From contig OZ005696.1 of NCBI GenBank assembly GCA_963930775.1, forward strand, positions 3,162,001 to 3,226,000: a DNA stretch of 64,000 nt, read 5' to 3'. This document shows positions 11,545 through 25,380 of this stretch, one piece after another (within the stretch, counting starts at the first letter, position 1; the number at the start of each line of letters is the position of its first letter). The notes under the pieces were generated by a model. That model was given only the letters and a program-made list of their open reading frames with translations, made no database searches and was not told the DNA's origin. The translations under genes were made by a program, and so were the position numbers. The stretch comes from Cliona cf. orientalis. Taxonomy: Eukaryota > Porifera > Demospongiae > Clionaida > Clionaidae.

Positions 11545-14500
11545 ATGTCTTACCCAGGCTATCCTCCTGGTCCTCCAGGCGGCGGTGGGAGCTATCCACC
11601 AGGGCCTCCCGGGGGCTACCCACCTCAGCCTCAGGGCGGGATGCCTGGAGCCGGGAACCCTCCGTACCCGGGGGCTGCGGCGCCCCAGCCAGGACAGGTG
11701 AGTATCAGTCACTGAGGCATGTGCACTAAAAGGCCTTGTGTGTGGTGGTGGCGCTATAATTTTTCAAGAATTCCGAAATTCTGTATAATTTACGGAATAA
11801 ATTTGACCACATCAAAGGGTATAATTAGTACAATGATGAACCAGATTATTTTATAATCATGCTCATATAACTTTAGTAGCTAGACTTTGATATTTTCTGG
11901 CCTCATGCTAATAATTCAGATACCTGTGATGCACTGAGTGTGAACTGCATAAAATCAAGACGAATTATTAGCAAAGTTTTTCTCAAATTATCAGCCGTTG
12001 GTGGCACAAATGATTATTAGAGGGTGGACAACAGCTTTATTAGGTGGTGGTGTATTTTAGAACAATCATTATAGTATAGGGCACCTGTGGATTACCTGCA
12101 TTTGGTGAGCATATTCTAAGAATGCAAAAGTTATGTTTCTGTTGTACGTGTACATGTGCAATCATGTACATAGCTATGTACATACATGTATACTCAGTTG
12201 ATAGATAGAAAGAGCCTGGGATTGAGGGTAGAATAGGGTACAAACTAACTGCACTGTACTATATAATATCTATACCATACTTAGACTGCCTTGCTACTCC
12301 GTATTTTACTAATGGTTGAGAATGAGCCTATATATGGACACAGCTGTACACGTGTACCCATTTGTACTTTACATATCGTATACATTGCCAGGTCACCAAT
12401 TTCGCCACCTGCTCTCAATTTTAGTGAAACTATTATCAAGCTAATCTTTTTGTGCTGTGTTGAAGAGATTGCATAGAGAATATATTATGGCAACCTTTAC
12501 CGCATTCCGTAAACTTACATGTAGCTGGTTTAGCAAATTTTTATCCAGCGAAAATTATCACATATTATTATGGTAATCATCATAATTATAATACTATTGT
12601 GTACATGTATTTAATGTTTCAGTCTGGTCCGTGGGTCCCAGGTGCAGGCCCTGCTGGTGGAGCTCCACCCCCTTCCTCTGGCTATGGTATGCCACCTCCT
12701 CCAGGGGGAACCCCTGGCTATCCAACTCCGCCCACCTTGCCAAGCTCAGGTATATCCATACTCTGAGATAGATACAAAATTACGTGTACATGTAATATCA
12801 TCAACCTAGTAGTATGCGATGTGCAACGTCAGTGTACATGGAAATTTTTTGACAGCGAGTACATGACATTGTGTATGTTCTTGTGTGTGAAGTCCAAATT
12901 CTTATGAAAATTCACAAATTTATTATAATATTTGCAAACATAATGGTGTGTGTGTACTATACCTACTACAACATTGGGGTCATCCATCACCATAATTGCA
13001 TGATATCATGTAAAACTTGTCCTATGGGATTGGGAATAATATTTATCGTAGTATCCCGGGTAAGCGCCCATGGGTGCTTAAATATGCATTGCGATTTTGG
13101 CCCACGGGCACTTACCCAGGACATACGTTTTTATAGAAATTGCTACATTGACCCCTTGAAATGAGATACAGGGGGGTGCTTACCCGGGAATGGGAACTAG
13201 CCTGGGACACTACGATAATTTTAGCTTTACATTTGCAATGGATGTATTGTTGTTGCAGGTGGTATTGGCTTTGGCACAGGGCCACCTCCTCCAACGGGAC
13301 CTTCCACCTATCCCCCCGGCCCCCCGGGATCATCTTATCCCCCCGCACCATCTGGATCATATTCCTCTGCCCCCTCTGGATCCTATCCCCCTGTACCATC
13401 TGGATCATATCCCCCTGGTCCTTCGGGATCGTATCCTCCTGGACCCTCGGGATCATACCCCCCTGCTCCATCGGGGACATATCCACCGTCAACACAGCAA
13501 GCACCAGGAGGCTATTATGTAAGCATTACACAAACAATAGTGGTGTCCTATCTACATGTACATGCATGGTAGTACTACGTATATATACCACTAAAGAGTT
13601 GCCAATAGACTGTCTTATCTACAGTAGTACCGTAGAATCCCGCGATTACGCCCCCCCCTCGCGCATAAGCCCCCCCTGCATTTCTAGCTCAAGTTCCTGC
13701 ATAGGTAGTTTTGTCTCGCGTATAAGCCCCCCCTCCCTGACTGTAAAATGGAGTCCATAAGGCAATAAAATCAGTAGCTTGTGTCATGATATGCCTTACT
13801 TTGTCGTTTTTCTCGAGTTTTGCCCATCAGACTGCCAGAGAAAGTGCAGAGACCGCGCGCCCACGTGGCATTCGACGGTCGGTAATGGTCGTCACATGGA
13901 AATGTTAGGATCCCGCGTATAAGCCCCCTCCCCACTTTTGCCCAATCCTAGCATGCACAAAGGGGGGGGCGTAATCGCGGGATTCTACGGTAGTTGCTAA
14001 AGAGTATTAGAGTAAGTATGGTGCGGTGCCGCTCTTACAATGTCATAATAAATGCGCTTTTATAGGTACAATACACACATATACATGTACGGTCAAGGAA
14101 TTTTATCTTTGAGTGTATAAATACAGTTTTCTACACGCATTATTCTATCTCTCTCTTTCTCTCTTCTTCCGTCTCCCCCTCTCCCCTCTCTCACAGAATG
14201 CCCCTCCTCCTGTCCCATCCTCTCACACTCATGACGCGGCCATTACGAGGTCCGCCCCTCAGAGACCAGCTCCTCCCTCCTTTAAGGGTGTGTCCCAGGC
14301 TGCTTATGGTGTGGCTTCAATGAGCGTCACTGACAAGACTCAGCAGTACAAGGTGAAATAGACTGTCTATTGTATATGAGCTGTAGTGTTACTGCATAAA
14401 CATACTCTGAAAGGGTCATACTGCACAGTGCCTATGTACAATACATTCTTGTAGGAACAGGCCTGGGGATGGGTACTGTGCTGGTAGGTCACTGTTAAGT

Positions 14501-17500
14501 TAATTTATACTAGTCTTGTTCATAGGTATGTGTACATGTAGGCTGAGTTTTAGAATTCATCTATTTGTAGCATTTTTTATCCTAAGGTACCAGCATTGTC
14601 TTAAATCTCTCCTACCATTAATTATGGATAAATGATTAACTTGTCTAGCATGTACTATTTATGCCCCACACTATACTGTTGTGTTTCCCCTACCCCACAG
14701 GAACCTGCCACTGAGGGTACTGTGAAGGCCCATGCCAACTTTAACCCTGAGACCGATGCCAGAACATTGAGAGATGCCATGAAGGGATTTGGTGAGCACA
14801 ATGCAAGAATACATGCATTGCATCAGGAGCACACGAGTGTGCATCTAGAAATTATCAGTAAATGGTATCAATATCTTGTGGTAGCCTCAACAAATAAATC
14901 TAACTACACCTAGAGATAATTGTATACTATACTAAGAAGCGTAATGTGCCATGAACACTGTAACCACAAGTTATTGGTGAAATGTTTAAAAACATCCATA
15001 TACACTGTATGGCAGTTTTCTAATTTGCCAACCATAACATATTGTGATCATTTTTATGCTACTCCCATTACTAATCACATCATTTGGATTACGGAATTTA
15101 GTCTACATGTAGCAGCAGGAATGAGAATCTGCCGGTGTTACTGATATTACCACTGTATAATATGTGACTTTACGCTCCTTCTCTTCATGTGCTCCTGATT
15201 GCATATATTCTGCATGCATCAATCATCGAGCATTTTCTGAGATTGGTGACTAAAATATATTATTGAAAATGTATACTGAAGAACCATAACACATGTACAT
15301 GTACGCGTGTGTAAAATAATTCCCTGCCTACCTTGCCTGCAGGTACTGATGAGAAGGCCATCATTAGTGTAGTGGCCTACCGCTCCAACGCACAGAGACA
15401 GGAGATCAAGCACAAGTTCAAATCAATGTATGGAAAGGTAAGTCAGAGCAAATTGTCTACAGGCATTCTTAGAATTTGTATGGGGGAGAGGGGGTGGGAA
15501 TTAGGGGAACATCATGTGGGATATGGAGGCCGTGAATATACATGTAGTAGTGTGGCCCTCGTATCTACCGATCATGTGATATATACAATGCATGTATGAA
15601 GTTCATTTTTATCTATAATAATATTATAACATTTCAGTGTCAACGTTGGGAGCTCTCCATGGGATTGATAATGGTGTATGCGCACACTAGGAATGATGAC
15701 CTAGATTTGGGATTAACTACATGTACATGAACTTTACGTGTACACATCATCTTTATGTTTACGCCAGTGCTTATACAAAGTACATATATATGCTGAGAGT
15801 AGAGGATTGATTTGATCCACTGCTTTAGCTATAAATGTACATGTACACTATACAATGTATATACATGTAGTGGCTTCTATACAAACGTACAGAATTTGAT
15901 CCTGGGTAAGCACCCATGCAGGCCAAAATCACGAGTAATGTTTAAGCGCCCATGGGCACTTATCCGGGACACTACGGTACATGTATGCTGAGAGTGGAGG
16001 ATTAGTTTGATCCACTCCTTTATGTACAGTAGGTAGGCTATAATCTTGATACACTTGCACTGTATTTGGTTGTTCTGTGTTCCCCCTCCTGCCTGCAGGA
16101 TCTCATCAAGGAGCTGAAGGGAGAGTTGAGTGGCCATTTTGAGGATGTGGTGCTGGCTTTGTTTATGACCCCCAGAGAGCACGATGCGTTCGTCGTACAC
16201 AAAGCAATTGAGGTACATGTACATCTATGTGCGCATACAGTGTACATGCATGACATTGTGTATACACTCACACACAGATAGAGATTTTGTGTTTTGAGAG
16301 CCAGGCCCTAGTTAAACAATACTCAATAGTACAGTGGGTGGGCCTACCTTGGCCAGTCTGGGCTTTTCCACATATTTTGTGGGTTCATTAGCTTGTTGAC
16401 CAATAAAAAATAATTATTATACAATATTATAGATGATGACCTTTGCCAGTACTTGTTAAGCATACATGTATGTACAATGTCATATAACTAAGATACTGTG
16501 TATATATACCAGGAGCATATGCATGATCCTGTGTATACATGTACAACTATTATCTCAACTATGTTATGGTCAATATTGACACACCCTTGCATACTGCCCA
16601 CCATGCACTCAGGGTGCTGGGACGGATGAAGATGCTCTCATTGAAATACTTTGTTCCAGAGACAACCAGGAGATCACTGAAATAAAGCAACTCTACAAAA
16701 AATGTAGGAACTTGTAGATTTTCAAATTTATACATGTGCCTTGGAACCCTAGATTATTATTCTCTTTGCTATTGTCATAAACTCCACCCAAGCCACACCT
16801 ACATGTAGCTATTGTGCCTCTAGGAAACAATCCTTTGCTTTGGATATACATGACATTGTGTTTTTGTATGTGCTGGATTCATTCTGATTATTCGCAGCGC
16901 ATGGGAGGGACTTGGAAAAGGACGTGAGAAGTGATACCTCTGGACACTTCAAGAGATTGATGATCTCCATATTGACTGTGAGTAACCCAACCTCTATGCA
17001 TACTCAATAATGTACTGGATCATGGCCATACATGGCATATACACATAATATTATTATCTTACAGGGGTCCAGGGAGCCAAATGGTCCAGTGGATAGACAA
17101 AGGGCAAGGGCTGATGCTCAGGTATGCCACGTTTGTTAGCATACTCTAACCATGAATGTTTCGAATGACAAAATGTCCATACAACAATCCCATACCATGT
17201 TAACAAAATGTATATCATTCCTTCAACACAGAATTTGATATAATATGAAAATTACATTTAGATTTCCAGATCTGATTTCTAATGTCCAAACTACAAGATA
17301 TTGTATTAGTGCCGTTAGAAGCCACTCACTTAGTAGTGTATGACATTGTACTGTCCAGCTGAGCTTCATGTGCATACTTTTCTAGTACAAAAACAATAAT
17401 GATAATTATTGTGACCATCACAGGCACTGTACAATGCTGGTGAGGCTAGGTGGGGCACTGATGAGTCAAAGTGAGTCAATAATTATTATATGTATAGTGT

Positions 17501-19817
17501 TTCATTTTTCCAAGCAGTGGTAGTGTTATTTGGTCATCTCTTGTTATTACATTAATTTTTTGTATTGACACAGGTTTAACCAGATTCTGGCTGCTAAGAG
17601 TTTTACCCACTTGAGAGCTGTGTTTGAAGAATACTCCAAGGTAGTCCATTGATGAATAATATTATTTATTATAACTAATGTGTACAATATGAAAAAAGTT
17701 TGCTGGATGAGAGCAGATGGCAAAATTTTTCTTCTAGCGAAAATTTCTACATAATAATATTACAGTATTATTAATACATCCACATTAATTTTAATGGCAA
17801 TTGCCTAGCAACCGAAGTTTTTGTTGATAAATTGCCAGCCGACGTGGATGACTGTAGGGAATAGGCAAATGATGAGGGGAGAATTCACGGGCCAACAAAA
17901 TACATTATTCAGTAAAGGTCATGCAACTATTACATTGTACATGAACAATAATTATCATCATCTCAGGTATGCAAGTATGACATTGAGGAGTCCATAAAGA
18001 GAGAAATGTCAGGAGATCTCAAAGATGGCATGCTCACCATAGGTATGTGCATACGTATGATATGTCGTACACGACATTGTACTATTGCAGGATATATTAT
18101 ATTCTAGGCCACTACAAATTGCATAGTTGTTTCCCGTTCTGACTGTCGATTCAATAGCATGCGGGTGGGCAGTTATTTTTTATTATTCATTATTCGTTAT
18201 TACCGGATGTGGTATAAACCATAAATGACCACCGGGTCAAGCTAGTCCCGCCATCTTCATCAGACATGGCAAGCATAGTCTTAGAACTATGAATGAAGCT
18301 ACTCATGAGTATGATCATCATGTAGAGCGAGGACTGCAATGAGCAAGTACTCAATGAGCCATCAACGTCACAAACTCAGCTTGCAACTCAAACGCACATG
18401 GAACAGACTGTAAATAATATTGAAAAATTCAATTACATCATCAATATTTTCGTTTTAATAGATAATACCGTAGTTAATCAAATACAATGCATGATCCAAT
18501 TTAACGCAAGAAATTAGCACTTTACAAATTCTCATAACGTTATATGTGGAGCGATTGACGACCTTTACCAGAAAAACGCACGTTTTTCAAAATGAAATTA
18601 TTTTTTTTCCATGCTTTGTATTAGATTAAGTACGGTAAGTGCAATAATAGAAAAAGTTGGTGGTGGCTCGAAAGGCATGCAGGCGGTGGACGGGAAGCTA
18701 TGATCCAATTTGTAGTGGCCTTATGGTATTACTTGGTGATCAATAATTACATGTATGTTCATCTGTATATTAGTGAAATGTGTACGAAGCAAGCCTGCAT
18801 ACTTTGCTGAAAAGCTCTACAAGTCAATGAAGGTACACATGTAAACTAATGTCACCAACACTTATTCTTGGTTCTGCAAACTTTGCCATCATGTGATTTT
18901 TGTGGGATAATGTGACTATTTTGCGTAACCACAAGGCTCGTATCCCCCCTCGGGAGGGTTGGAGATGAGGCTAATAGAGTTTGTACATGATGTTCACTGC
19001 TCCTGTTCCATACATGCAGGGTCTTGGAACCAATGACCGAGTCCTAGTCAGAGTGATGGTGTCAAGATGTGAAGTGGATATGGTGCAGATTAAGAAGACA
19101 TTTTACCAAAAGTATCACAAGACATTGGGTTCCTTCATCAAGGTATGCGATGCATCTAAACGATACTGGTGCACTCTAGTTTTAGACGTTAATATGCGTG
19201 GAAACCTTAAATTTTTATTGCATGGTAGCTGCTGAATTATGCCAACATAATTTTGTAAAACTTCGTAGCTGCCTGATCACTACAAATTATATGACATTGT
19301 AGTCTCATCCCTGGCTAAAGTCCTATAATATAGCTTTTCCCAGTTGCTTGCTGAAAAATGGGTGGAGCTTCAAGTCACATGACTTTCAACCTTGTGTGCC
19401 TAAAATTATAAAATTTGTTTATTGCTCTCTAGGAGCTAAAACTATCGCACCACTCGATCAGTACTTCATACCAGGGATGATTGTGAATGGTAGTCCCTCA
19501 AGGTCACCCATGCTCAGTTTCACCCTTCCACCTATATTATTATAGTCTCGTTCCCTAGCCCTACTCCCCAGCTATTCTGCATGTACATAGACCTAAGAAT
19601 TGATGAGGCTGCATGCACCATCATGTAATGTTTGATACTAAAATCTCCCACTTTTCAGTGTGGAATATAGACAAGCTGGAAATGGGCCTGGGTATATCGA
19701 TGAGGCGAGAGTAGCTTACTTGTATATTATGAGCATAATAGCTAATTGTTGTAATTACAGGGAGATACCTCTGGTGATTATCGTAGGATCCTGATGGCTC
19801 TTGCAAGAGAAGACTAG
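11545..19817 (+). CDS. annexin with long Pro/Gly/Tyr-rich N-terminus (annexin A7/A11-like layout)
   Basis: Sixteen exons in continuous phase give 550 residues: 11545-11697, 12623-12749, 13259-13518, 14197-14352, 14701-14791, 15343-15437, 16099-16212, 16613-16703, 16898-16977, 17065-17121, 17424-17470, 17574-17640, 17967-18042, 18774-18832, 19020-19142, 19761-19817 (TAG). Residues 1-232 are low-complexity, starting [13 protein letters not shown], with an eight-residue repeat (PSGSYPPx) in exon 3. The core has four annexin repeats, each keeping a type II calcium loop and its distant acidic partner: GFGTD/GELSG, GAGTD/SDTSG, RWGTD/REMSG, GLGTN/GDTSG. Annexins bind acidic phospholipids in a Ca2+-dependent way and organise or repair membranes. 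The N-terminus resembles those of A7 and A11, which drive self-association; orthology is not established. Introns carry several inverted-repeat elements. AATAAA occurs at about 20162. Confidence 0.92.
13048..13214. mobile_element. short inverted-repeat element in annexin intron 2
   Basis: CGTAGTATCCCGGGTAAGCG at the left is mirrored by ...CCCGGGAATGGG...CCTGGGACACTACG at the right. A shorter deleted relative with the same words lies at about 15899-15976 in intron 6. Non-coding. Confidence 0.6.
13330..13490 (+). repeat. 24-bp coding minisatellite in annexin exon 3
   Basis: About six or seven tandem copies of a 24-bp unit encode variants of the octapeptide PSGSYPPx (x = A, G, V). Changes between copies are mostly at third positions and at x, so the frame is maintained. 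Such repeats change copy number easily, so length polymorphism of the annexin N-terminus is expected. Confidence 0.85.
13628..13992. mobile_element. MITE, TACCGTA-ended, in annexin intron 3
   Basis: Perfect terminal inverted repeats of about 30 bp start TACCGTAGAATCCCGCGATT and the right end is its exact complement. There is no coding capacity. The flanking TA suggests Tc1/mariner-type target choice. The element is 365 bp and its outer parts are CG-rich, unlike the intron around it. Confidence 0.85.
15899..15976. mobile_element. internally deleted relative of the 13048 element
   Basis: It shares CTGGGTAAGCACCCATG and GCGCCCATGGGCACTTAYCC words with the element at 13048-13214 and ends with GGGACACTACGG. 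It lies in annexin intron 6. Only the two arms are left. Confidence 0.55.
18106..18720. mobile_element. inverted-repeat element (AGGCCACTACAAATT ends) in annexin intron 13
   Basis: The left end AGGCCACTACAAATTG is mirrored at the right by CAATTTGTAGTGGCCT, with further matches inward (TAGTTGTTTCCCG / CGGGAAGCTATG). The element is 615 bp with no coding frame. Relatives are a shorter copy at 58024-58250 and a fragment near 27645-27690. Confidence 0.8.
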
Positions 19818-20184
19818 TGAACCAATACTGTAGCTGAGACAAATAATGGTTACATGTACTACAATTTCATATTATTATGTCATGATTACCATACATGTGG
19901 TGCAGTATGAGTTGTGCATTCCTGTACATGCACTTGTGTGTGCATTTCTGTTTTACTAAGCAGGAAACTTTTGTATGGGGAGAATATTTAAATTCCCGAT
20001 GGGTGGTTGGCTATACCTGTAAAATTGTTCTCTTAGGCTGGGAATCTTACAATGTCATACACTATTACAATAATGTAATACATAGCAGTGCTGTTTCTCT
20101 TGCTAATTAAAATCCTGCTTTGACCACTTCAAATTTGCCCCTCTAAAGTTCCCCAACAGCAAATAAACTGCCTCAACTCAAGAC

Positions 20185-20260
20185 TTGGTATAATATCACC
20201 ATCTTGTGGTTCAGTTCTCAGTTCATGATCAGTTTTGCTTGTTAGCACCTTACTGTTCTA
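20185..20260 (-). pseudogene. fragment of MATE C-terminal exon
   Basis: On the minus strand this reads TDHELRTEPQDGDI, matching TDHEVSLRTDTQDGDMD of the partial MATE copy at 48078-48367 and, less closely, [13 protein letters not shown] of the functional last exon at 49293-49829. It lies about 0.4 kb past the annexin stop. It is too short to be functional. Confidence 0.65.
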
Positions 20261-20659
20261 ATTTCAATACTGTTATTAAGATTCAGTTGAATTCTGTCAC
20301 AGCTTGGAACACGTACCGCCTGATGATCGATGCCATCCAGTCCTCGTGTTGTCATAATAATTCTTGTAATTTCACACTGACTCAGTTATTTCTTCCTACA
20401 ACAATGGATTATAATTTTTATAAACTTTCTCAAGGTTTTCAAGGGGGAGTAAGTTATCATCCATGCATGCATGTATCCCAAACCACATGGTTTATTCAAA
20501 TCGGTTTGTTATCATTATTCTCAACATCTGTAGATGTCTTATAATATTATAGTGAGTGCACGCGGCCATGTAAAAATTATTGATGATGAAAAAGTAATGC
20601 TTCAAGGCAATAATTATAAGGGCCATGTATGCCATGAACACGTACTAACAAAACTAGCT

Positions 20660-21700
20660 AAGAATAGTATAGAAGCCAAGAGGGGCAATCCACTGCCACA
20701 ATCGCCAACACCATCACCAATGTCATCACCGACACCATAATATTGCCAATGCCGTCGCCGACGCAATCATTGCGATCGATACCACCATTCGGTAGACAGC
20801 CATTCAGTAGACAACATTGCGCACCATAACTACTTTGCAGTTCGCTGATAATACAGCAACACACTCTAATTTCACTGTGTTCTAGAGCTACTGAGTCGCT
20901 TCTACTTCGTCGTGTTTTCATGCTAGCGCATGCACTTATATCTCCACAGGAGGAAAACTTGAGCTTTAATACTGAGAATCTCTATATCAAAGTACGCATA
21001 CTATGGAATTCTATTCAAGACAAAGTATGGTCAAATTTTTTTCTGTGTGGTCAATTTTTTTTGATGGTTAAAATTGGTCAAGGGGAGGGGTAAATGGTTT
21101 GAAAATAGATGCGGGATAGTTTACGTAAGCGCATCTGTGGACGTACTTAAGTGGCGTGGTCAATGGCTCAATCGATCGCACGATTGCCTGCATGCACGTA
21201 TACTGTTGCACTCCAATGTGCTCGAAAATTAATGGTGCTCACTGATCTAAAAATCCTGACTATCGATTGTAAGTTCGACAAAACTCGAGGGAATAAAACT
21301 CTGGACTAGCATGCAAGCAAGCAGATCATGCAGATATCGAGGTCAAGGGTCACATGCACTTTTGGTGAAATGCGCCCAATAGTGAGTAAATAGAACAGCA
21401 AAATAGTAGTCCAGCAAAACAATCACACACACTGGGAGTCACGCCTTCATTTAAGAATTAACAGATGGGCGTAGCGATACTTTTAGCAGCCGTAGCCACC
21501 CAGTATTGACGAATGAACTTTATATATCATTTTATAGATATCAGACTCCATTTTAGCAGCTTCGAACAATAATGGGCGTGGTCTACTTAGGCGCTACACT
21601 GTCTGTCATGGTATAGGCAAAAGCATCGGTGACGACGTCGGCGAAGGCGTCGGCGCGGTGATGGTATCGGATTGCCCCTCTCGGTTTCCATAGAATAATC
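20660..21700. mobile_element. inverted-repeat element with GCCGACGCC-rich arms
   Basis: The left arm runs from about 20665 (AAGCCAAGAGGGGCAATCC followed by CCGACACC-type triplets). It is mirrored near 21610-21690, where the complement reads GAAACCGAGAGGGGCAATCC. Arms of roughly 90 bp enclose about 0.85 kb of non-coding sequence. Confidence 0.6.
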
Positions 21701-22439
21701 TTTCAATGCCAGAATTTGGCCACACTTATTGAATACACATATTTGTGACCCGCTATGAGCCTAAAGGGACCACTTGGAGTAAAATTTCATTTTCCAATAA
21801 TAGCTGAAATGTGTGGAAATTAACTAAATAATAATTATATTTTTGGTTTCATATTGATATGTTATATTCATAGAGTTGTAACATGTAAATTATAGTAATG
21901 GGCGCTACTAATTTTACTTGGATGCATACAAATTAATTACATCCCTAGTCCCAATCAACAAAAATGAATTTGGCCAACCGATGAGGTAATTATGATGAAA
22001 AGTATGACGAAAATGCAGTTGAGACTGTTTCAAAATGTTTTGCACGCATGAAGGCTTGTTGGAGCCCAGAATTTGAACCTAGTGTAGAATAGATCATGGA
22101 CTATCGATGAGATATGGCGATTCTCTCGATTCGCTCTCTTTGGAGAGCTTGCACTCGGGGGGGGGGGGGGGGGGGGGGGAGGGGGGATTTCCCTGTTAAG
22201 TCTAGCACATGGCAGGTGGAGGTCACGTCCAGGTCAAGCCACACGCCCGTGTGTACGGAGCATGCGCAGTTTGTCGATGTGTCCTAGTTCGAATTATATG
22301 GCGGTGTACAGTAGCACAGTGTAATGTTTTTCACGAGGGACAAGGGATTGTAGTCTAAGTTTTTCGTATTATATCTCCCAGTATAAATTTACTTTCTGTG
22401 ATTATGAGGTATAATTATTAGGTAATCTTTTAGATAATC
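21701..22439. other. no gene seen; contains a poly-G run
   Basis: AT-rich and non-coding, with a 23-base G run at about 22157-22179. No splice-linked exon or recognisable element ends were found in this stretch. Confidence 0.4.
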
Positions 22440-22770
22440 TATGAGGTAATTATGAGAAAACTCAGGGCCTCTATATTAGCTATGGAGCCTTTCTGAGACT
22501 TGAAAATCAGTAAGTATATGGAGTATCTAACTTGGCAAATGTATCGAGCGAATACCTTACAAGCAGCTTGCTTACGTTATCCCTAGCTAGTGTGCGCTAT
22601 ATATTATAGCACGCGGTCCACGACCCGACTTTGGAAGCTGTCCTGTGCTGTCAAAGTCTTTTCTGTGTTTGAAGCATCGAGATTTGTCACTTTCGAGGTC
22701 GAGAGTCGATCTCAGACTCCATGTCTGGAACTGGGGCATCGAATGTGCGCACTATGTCGACGACCCCTTA
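22440..22770 (+). repeat. interspersed repeat, copy 1 (GAGCCTTTCTG family)
   Basis: It shares ordered blocks with 54635-55015 (TAATTATGAGAAAA, GGAGCCTTTCTG.GACTTGAAA, AGCGAATAC.TTACAAGC, TTGA.GCRTYGARATTT). The same blocks are inverted in 28375-28520 and 29003-29230, where a MITE splits them. It is non-coding and its class is unknown. Confidence 0.6.
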
Positions 22771-22790
22771 CCATATACACTGAGTGTACC

Positions 22791-23244
22791 TACCGTAAAA
22801 GTTCTAATTACAGCGCCACTCTAATTTAAGCGCCACTTGGCATTGTATCATATTTTTTCTGTTCTAAATATAGTGCCAACCTCCAGTCAGAAATATTAAA
22901 ACTGGCGCTTATAATTAGAACGTCGTAACGGTCACTGCTTCGGGATTACTGTGCTCCCGCTGTGTTGCTAGTGCTTCTCCGACTGTAGGAGTCCAAATAG
23001 CTTGGTATACATGAAAGGCACGTACCACAGCATAAAAGCTGACTTCAAAATCACCCGGCATATCTGTAACCGGTAAGTACAGGTACGGCGCGGTTCTAAG
23101 CACAGCTAGCTCGTTCTAATTAGTAAGCGCCGCCCTAATCTAAGCGCCACTGGCTACTTAACGCAATTTTTTACGTTCTAATATAAGCGCCACACAAAGG
23201 TTAGAATTATTTTTTTTGGCGCTGTAATTAGAACTTTTACGGTA
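22791..23244. mobile_element. MITE, TACCGTA-ended, 454 bp
   Basis: The left end TACCGTAAAAGTTCTAATTA is mirrored exactly at 23217-23244. Internal words such as TTCTAATTAxAGCGCCA repeat in both orientations, so it can fold back. Non-coding. Confidence 0.85.
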
Positions 23245-24115
23245 CCCAAGTGCATAAAAATCGTCATAATTCCAAATCAATGGACTCCTAATTGGGCATT
23301 CCCAGCAAAGAAGCATTCACAGTACTGTAACATGGGGCTGGAAAAAAAATCAACTTTAATATTAATTTCTAACCTTATATAAAGTAGTTCCCATTCATGT
23401 AGTCTACATATAAATTACCGCCATAATCTGCAAGAAATCATTATGTGCATAATAGCTATCAAGTCTATTATGACCGTCCATGCATATTATACCATTCAAT
23501 TTGGATTGCTTTGTAGCTGGAGATCTTAGATTTGGATCTTCATATTTCACATTAAGTCTTGATGATATCACCATAGTCACATTTTTTTGGTGTAGCACCT
23601 TTTATAAGCTGGGTGGTTACAAAACATAATTAAATCTATGAGGGGTCCGTATTGATTATGGCCACCATAGCCTCACTCTTTTTTGCCAACATGGATTATT
23701 AGTAATAATATATACTTGGGGCATGAAATTAATATTGCTCTAATTAATTTTGTAATAAAATTAAAGTATGGCGGGTAATTTTACTTCATACTGTATTAAA
23801 TTTATTCAAATACTAGCGTATTAAATTGGGTAGTAGTATTTTTGAGTTGAACCATTCATTAAGGCTTCCAAAAATTGGTGGGCATGGCTCAGTGGCGGTT
23901 GGCTGCAAATGACTCCAAAAAATGGAGAACAAAGCGGTTTCAGCGAATTCCACACAATTCATGTGTTTGCAACGCCAAAAGAAACCGTACATATAACGGA
24001 CTTACAAACGAGGTATAATTATACCAGGTAGCTGGTAACAGACAGACGCTTAGAACAATTACTGTAATCCTACGTGAGGGTTAATTATAGCACAACACAA
24101 ATTTACCCACCATAA

Positions 24116-24860
24116 CAGGCCCGTAGCCATACTTTTTAAAAGGGGGGTGCACATGTGTATGGGTTTAATTACTATAATGTACTCGCAACAAGGGTTAGGA
24201 TGTTAACTCACAGCTGCTCAGTCACATGACAATCACAGAAGTGACTACTATAATAACTAGAGCTCTGTAGAGCACATACCCCGCGCGCTTTGCAATACTC
24301 TGCAATATTGCAACTTGGGCAAAGCTGTTTTATGACTTGACGACCCTTTTCAACACTGAGCTTGAGCATGCGCAGTTGCATCAGCATACTAAAAGAGTGG
24401 GTGTGGTTGACAAACCACAGGCATACAGAACAGAAAATGCACGATTTGTAGCACTAGTAAGCCTTTTTGAGCAATTCGAAGCGCGTACAAACCAGTTTTT
24501 CACTGATATCTATCGATTGGTTGTGCTTACAACACGCACAGACGCCTAGAACTCGAGATCTGGCGATTTTCGTGCCGACGACAACAACAACTACAACAAC
24601 AACAGACATACAAACCGATTGCTTTACCCCTTGCGCATGCGCGCGGGGTAATTATGCATGTATTGGTCACAATTGCTTATTGATTGAGGTGTGATGTTAA
24701 TTAGCTGCACTAAGTGTGGTTTTGTCAAACTGATAGAGAGGATAGCATGCAGCCTCAGTCTATTGCTCATGCAATTAAGACTTGGAAATGACATGCAATT
24801 ATTAGGCTGAAAAAAGGGGGTGCACATGCACCCCCCTGCACCCCGCCGCCTACGGGCCTG
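24116..24860. mobile_element. CAG-ended element with 5-bp target duplication, carrying an inner insertion
   Basis: The ends are CAGGCCCGTAG...CTACGGGCCTG, flanked by CATAA on both sides. A shorter relative without the insert lies inverted at 39454-39758. Compared with it, this copy has about 450 extra bases (roughly 24195-24650) belonging to the family at 33166-34240. No transposase frame is visible. Confidence 0.8.
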
Positions 24861-25380
24861 CATAATAATAATAATATTATGCAGTTTCATTGAAGTTGGC
24901 ACATGGGCTACTTACTCAGGATACTTACACTATCGAGAACTGTTAAAAGTGGCCTAATTAATCACAAAATAATGAACATGGGAGTCGTCTAACAACCACA
25001 CACTCAATTTGATCAGTTTTCTGAATCTGAGAGATCATAGCTAGGTTACTCCAGTTCTGAACCCTTCATTATTATGACAGTGCATAATCGTGAATATTTC
25101 GATGTTAAAATATTTTCGGACAGCATGGCTTGTGCGAAAATTAAACGCACAAAATACATGCGAAATATTAACGATACGGTACAGGGTCGTTTGTCCGAAA
25201 ATTATTTAACGCGAAAAAATATTGCATGAAATATTTTAGACACGAAATATTCGCGATTTATGGTAGATATCATCATAGCCTGGAAAATTAATATCCGGTA
25301 ATAAGATGATCAGCACTGCAAGGCATACACTAGATCTATCAGTGAACCCTTGATTCGTTCTGATATCACATTTGGCATAG

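Noticed and set aside
11520..11729. Open frame overlapping annexin exon 1 in another frame
   Set aside because: Arg/Ser-rich shadow of the GC-rich annexin exon; the annexin frame has a good donor and family match.
13112..13760. Long open frames on both strands over annexin exon 3
   Set aside because: They arise from the 24-bp repeat, which is open in several frames; only the PSGSYPP frame joins the flanking exons in phase.
22070..22100. GGTTCAAATTC-like B box on the minus strand
   Set aside because: No A box at the right distance and no cloverleaf pairing.
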